This document shows, piece by piece, positions 6,348 to 8,444 of a stretch of 8,444 nt of DNA; position 1 is the first letter of the stretch; each line of letters starts with the position of its first letter. This stretch comes from Fusobacteriota bacterium. Its GTDB lineage: Bacteria > Fusobacteriota > Fusobacteriia > Bac17 > JAEWOZ01. The stretch is from NCBI GenBank assembly GCA_023399505.1, contig JAEWOZ010000104.1, forward strand, positions 1 through 8,444, written 5' to 3'. The notes under the pieces were generated by a model. That model was not told the origin of the DNA. It did no database searches and saw nothing but the letters and a program-made list of their open reading frames with translations. The position numbers and the translations under genes are program-made.

Positions 6348-6517
6348 TCTGAAACTATTAAATCTAATATAAAACTATTCTTTTTATATTTTTCTTTTAG
6401 CTCTTCTATTAATTTTTTCTTGTCAGCACTTAATGGATTATCTTCAATTTTATTTATGATGTATAAAATTATTTTCGATAAGTTATATTCAAATACGATT
6501 TTTAAGATTTCTTTCAT
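6338..6517 (-). CDS. Possible 59-residue small protein
   Basis: An ATG at 6517 opens 59 codons, ending at a TAA that overlaps the terminator stem. The product begins MKEILKIVFEYNLSKIILYI, continues with NPLSADKKKLIEELKEKYKK, and ends SFILDLIVSEIK. Lys/Glu helices of this kind and the snug fit to the terminator argue for a real gene. Against it, no SD precedes the ATG, and in-frame stops lie just upstream, so no earlier start exists. I do not recognise a family. It could be leaderless, the remnant of a longer gene, or a chance frame. Confidence 0.4.
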   Translation of the reverse strand: MKEILKIVFEYNLSKIILYIINKIEDNPLSADKKKLIEELKEKYKKNSFILDLIVSEIK

Positions 6518-6621
6518 TTCGCATTATTAATAATTTCATATCTTCTAGCTTATTTAATTATAATTTTTATTCTTTAAATTTTTAAATAATATTATAATAC
6601 AATCAAAATGATTTAATAAAA

Positions 6622-6650
6622 TCGACAAAAATTATTTTTTATGGTTTGAT
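6622..6650 (+). promoter_or_regulatory. Candidate promoter of the long ankyrin lipoprotein gene
   Basis: TCGACA (6622-6627) is five of six to the -35 consensus and lies 17 bases before TTTGAT (6645-6650), which is four of six to the -10. TGG just before it gives the TGn extension. Transcription would begin near 6657, leaving a leader of about 29 bases before TTG 6686. The rest of 6518-6685 is very AT-rich and shows no coding frame. Confidence 0.4.
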
Positions 6651-6675
6651 TTTACTATAAAAAGTTAAAATTTTT

Positions 6676-6680
6676 GGAGG
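6676..6680 (+). promoter_or_regulatory. SD that fixes the TTG start of the long ankyrin gene
   Basis: GGAGG lies five bases before TTG 6686. No ATG or GTG occurs in this frame between the upstream stop (6647-6649) and the lipobox, and the other in-frame TTG at 6674 overlaps the SD. TTG 6686 is therefore the best start. Confidence 0.7.
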
Positions 6681-6685
6681 AAAAG

Positions 6686-8444
6686 TTGAGGGCGTTGATA
6701 TTTATAACAATTTTGTTAAGTTGCAATAAAACTATAAAAGAATTAGTTACTAAAAATAAAATAGGGAATGAATATTGGGAACATATAAAAAAAGATGAAG
6801 ATGAAGAACTGAAGGAATTTTTAGAAAAAGAAGAAAATAGAAACATAAATTTAAATACATTACGAAATGAAGAAGGAGAAATAGCATTAACATTAGCAGC
6901 TAAACATAATAGTTTAGAAGTAATAAAGCTACTGATAGTTAGGGAAAGAATAGATATAAATGCAATAAATGAAAAAGGAGAAACAGCATTGGTAGTTTCT
7001 ATATTAAGAGCAGAAGAAAGTATAGATAGAGATGAGATAATAGATAAATTGTTAGATAAAGGAGCAGATGTTAATTTAAGGTATGGACTGAATGGTAACA
7101 ATTTACTAATGGTATCTATACTTATAGGAGATAGTTTTATAGTAAATAAAATACTAAGATATAAAGTAAATATAAATGCTCAAAACTTAGATGGAGAAAC
7201 AGCTTTAATGCTAGCTATCAAAAGTGAGGACAAAGATTTAATAGCCCCCTTATTAAAACATAAAAATATAAATATAAATTTAAAAAATAATCAAGGAAAG
7301 ACTTTGCTTGCATATGCAGTTGAAAATAATTCTGCTGTAGTAAAACTTCTATTAGATGAGGATGGCATAGAAATAAATACAATAGATAAAGAGGGGAAAA
7401 CCCTTTTGGATTATTTGAATTTCGAAAATTTTAAAATAGAATTAGTTGTTGCTTTAATAAAAAAAGGAGCTATAGTAAATAATAAGAATTACTTTTACAG
7501 TGAAGCTCGAAAGCATCATCTAGAAGAAATAATAAGTTTATTAATAGAAAATAATGGAAAACTTTCATATGAAAAAGATGGTAACAATTTACTTCATTGG
7601 TCTATATTATTATTTAATAAAAACATGGAAATATCTTTAAAATTAACAATATATCTAATGAGAGAAATGAAAATAGATCCAAATTTAATAAAAAATTATG
7701 TAAGATACGCGAAGCAAAGGAATATAGATATATTTTATTTGATGGAGATTTTATATGAAGAAGAGGCAGGTCATTATTTAAAAGAAAATATAATGAAATT
7801 AAAAAATAAAGAGAAAAAAACAATAGATCTTATATTTAAAGCAGCAAAAAGCTCAAACACTACTATATTAGAAAATTTACTAAAAAAACATCCTGATATT
7901 AACATTAAAGATCCCTTCGATAATACTTTATTAATAATAGCTGTGGGTAAGGAAGACAAAAACATGACAAAATTATTGATCAATTCAGGTATTGATATAA
8001 ATTATAGAAATAAAGAAGGAGACACTGCATTAATAGTAGCCACTAGAAAAGGTAATAAAGGGATAGCTAAGTTATTATTAGAAAAAGGAGCTGATATTCA
8101 TGAAAAGGCCGAGGATGGCTTTACACCTTTGATAATAGCTATTATCAAGTACCCTGAAATTTTAAAGTTATTTATAAAATCAGTTGCAAATTTTAAAAAA
8201 GAAGATAATGAGAGAAAAACACCTTTAATAATAGCAGCTATTTATAATAATAAAACTTCTGCCTCTCTTATATTAAAAGCAGGGGTAGATATTAATGCCA
8301 AAGACATATATGGTTGGAGTGCATTAATGTATGCTATCATTTATAGCTTTAAAGATATGGCTGAGTTTTTAATAGAAAAAGGGGCTAAAGTTAACGATAG
8401 AAATAATAGAGGAGATCCCCCCTTATTTATAATTAGCTATGGAT
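6686..8444 (+). CDS. Long ankyrin-repeat lipoprotein (3' end beyond window)
   Basis: The frame is open for 586 codons to the window end. It starts MRALIFITILLSCNKTIKEL, a very short signal peptide with lipobox L-L-S-C and lipidated Cys at 13, so the mature protein should be membrane-anchored and exported. An acidic spacer (about 30-60) leads to ankyrin repeats of about 33 residues. One block covers about 62-265, for example NAINEKGETALVVSI and NAQNLDGETALMLAI. A more degenerate stretch covers about 265-375. A second regular block runs from about 375 to the window end, for example DTALIVATRKGNKGIAKLLL, then EKGADIH. About 15 repeats are visible. Ankyrin repeats bind proteins; the partner is unknown. 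The signal region closely resembles that of the frameshifted gene at 1549-2572. No frameshift is seen in this copy. Confidence 0.88.
   Translation, partial: MRALIFITILLSCNKTIKELVTKNKIGNEYWEHIKKDEDEELKEFLEKEENRNINLNTLRNEEGEIALTLAAKHNSLEVIKLLIVRERIDINAINEKGETALVVSILRAEESIDRDEIIDKLLDKGADVNLRYGLNGNNLLMVSILIGDSFIVNKILRYKVNINAQNLDGETALMLAIKSEDKDLIAPLLKHKNININLKNNQGKTLLAYAVENNSAVVKLLLDEDGIEINTIDKEGKTLLDYLNFENFKIELVVALIKKGAIVNNKNYFYSEARKHHLEEIISLLIENNGKLSYEKDGNNLLHWSILLFNKNMEISLKLTIYLMREMKIDPNLIKNYVRYAKQRNIDIFYLMEILYEEEAGHYLKENIMKLKNKEKKTIDLIFKAAKSSNTTILENLLKKHPDINIKDPFDNTLLIIAVGKEDKNMTKLLINSGIDINYRNKEGDTALIVATRKGNKGIAKLLLEKGADIHEKAEDGFTPLIIAIIKYPEILKLFIKSVANFKKEDNERKTPLIIAAIYNNKTSASLILKAGVDINAKDIYGWSALMYAIIYSFKDMAEFLIEKGAKVNDRNNRGDPPLFIISYG

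Noticed and set aside
6655..7101. A 148-codon - strand open frame rich in Ser, Phe and Leu
   Set aside because: It is the antisense of the ankyrin lipoprotein frame. The Ser/Phe richness mirrors GAA/AAA codons on the coding strand.
7614..7983. Two short overlapping - strand frames
   Set aside because: Both are antisense to the ankyrin repeats, with no SD or recognisable motif.

Overview
The window is very AT-rich bacterial DNA read with the standard bacterial code (TGG for Trp, mostly TAA stops). It comes from a diderm with lipoproteins and probable outer-membrane beta-barrels. Low GC, ankyrin-repeat lipoproteins and a barrel with a spirochaete-like strand motif point to Spirochaetota (Brachyspira- or Brevinema-like). 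Fusobacteriota is the main alternative. This placement is inference; no gene here fixes the genus.

Region 1 (1-1520, + strand) is a housekeeping operon: the 3' end of ftsZ, then rpsF (S6 with a long charged tail), ssb and rpsR (S18). It closes with a strong hairpin terminator. The S6/SSB/S18 trio is classic, but rplI does not follow, and direct linkage to ftsZ is less usual.

Region 2 (1549-2584, - strand) is an ankyrin-repeat lipoprotein gene split by a one-base frameshift at an A6 tract (T6 on the + strand, 2181-2186). Removing one A restores a continuous reading frame across the ankyrin repeats. Region 3 (2585-2887) is intergenic and holds a start-less - strand remnant resembling the C-terminal hairpin of the neighbouring barrel protein.

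Region 4 (2888-5890, - strand) is a tight run tyrS - nth - putative outer-membrane barrel gene, with gaps of 12 and 3 bases and an extended -10 promoter upstream of tyrS. tyrS and nth are complete and carry all expected signature motifs.

Region 5 (6083-6517) holds a 54-residue protein that is 59% Asp/Glu with no basic residue. It has its own Shine-Dalgarno (SD) site and ends in a bidirectional terminator. Opposite it is a possible 59-codon - strand gene whose stop codon overlaps that terminator.

Region 6 (6686-8444, + strand) is a long ankyrin-repeat lipoprotein gene running off the window, with a TTG start, a lipobox and about 15 ankyrin repeats. It is a likely paralogue of the frameshifted gene in region 2. 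No RNA genes, CRISPR arrays, insertion sequences or phage genes were seen. The least explained items are the polyacidic mini-protein, the frameshifted and intact ankyrin lipoprotein pair, and the barrel-end remnant.
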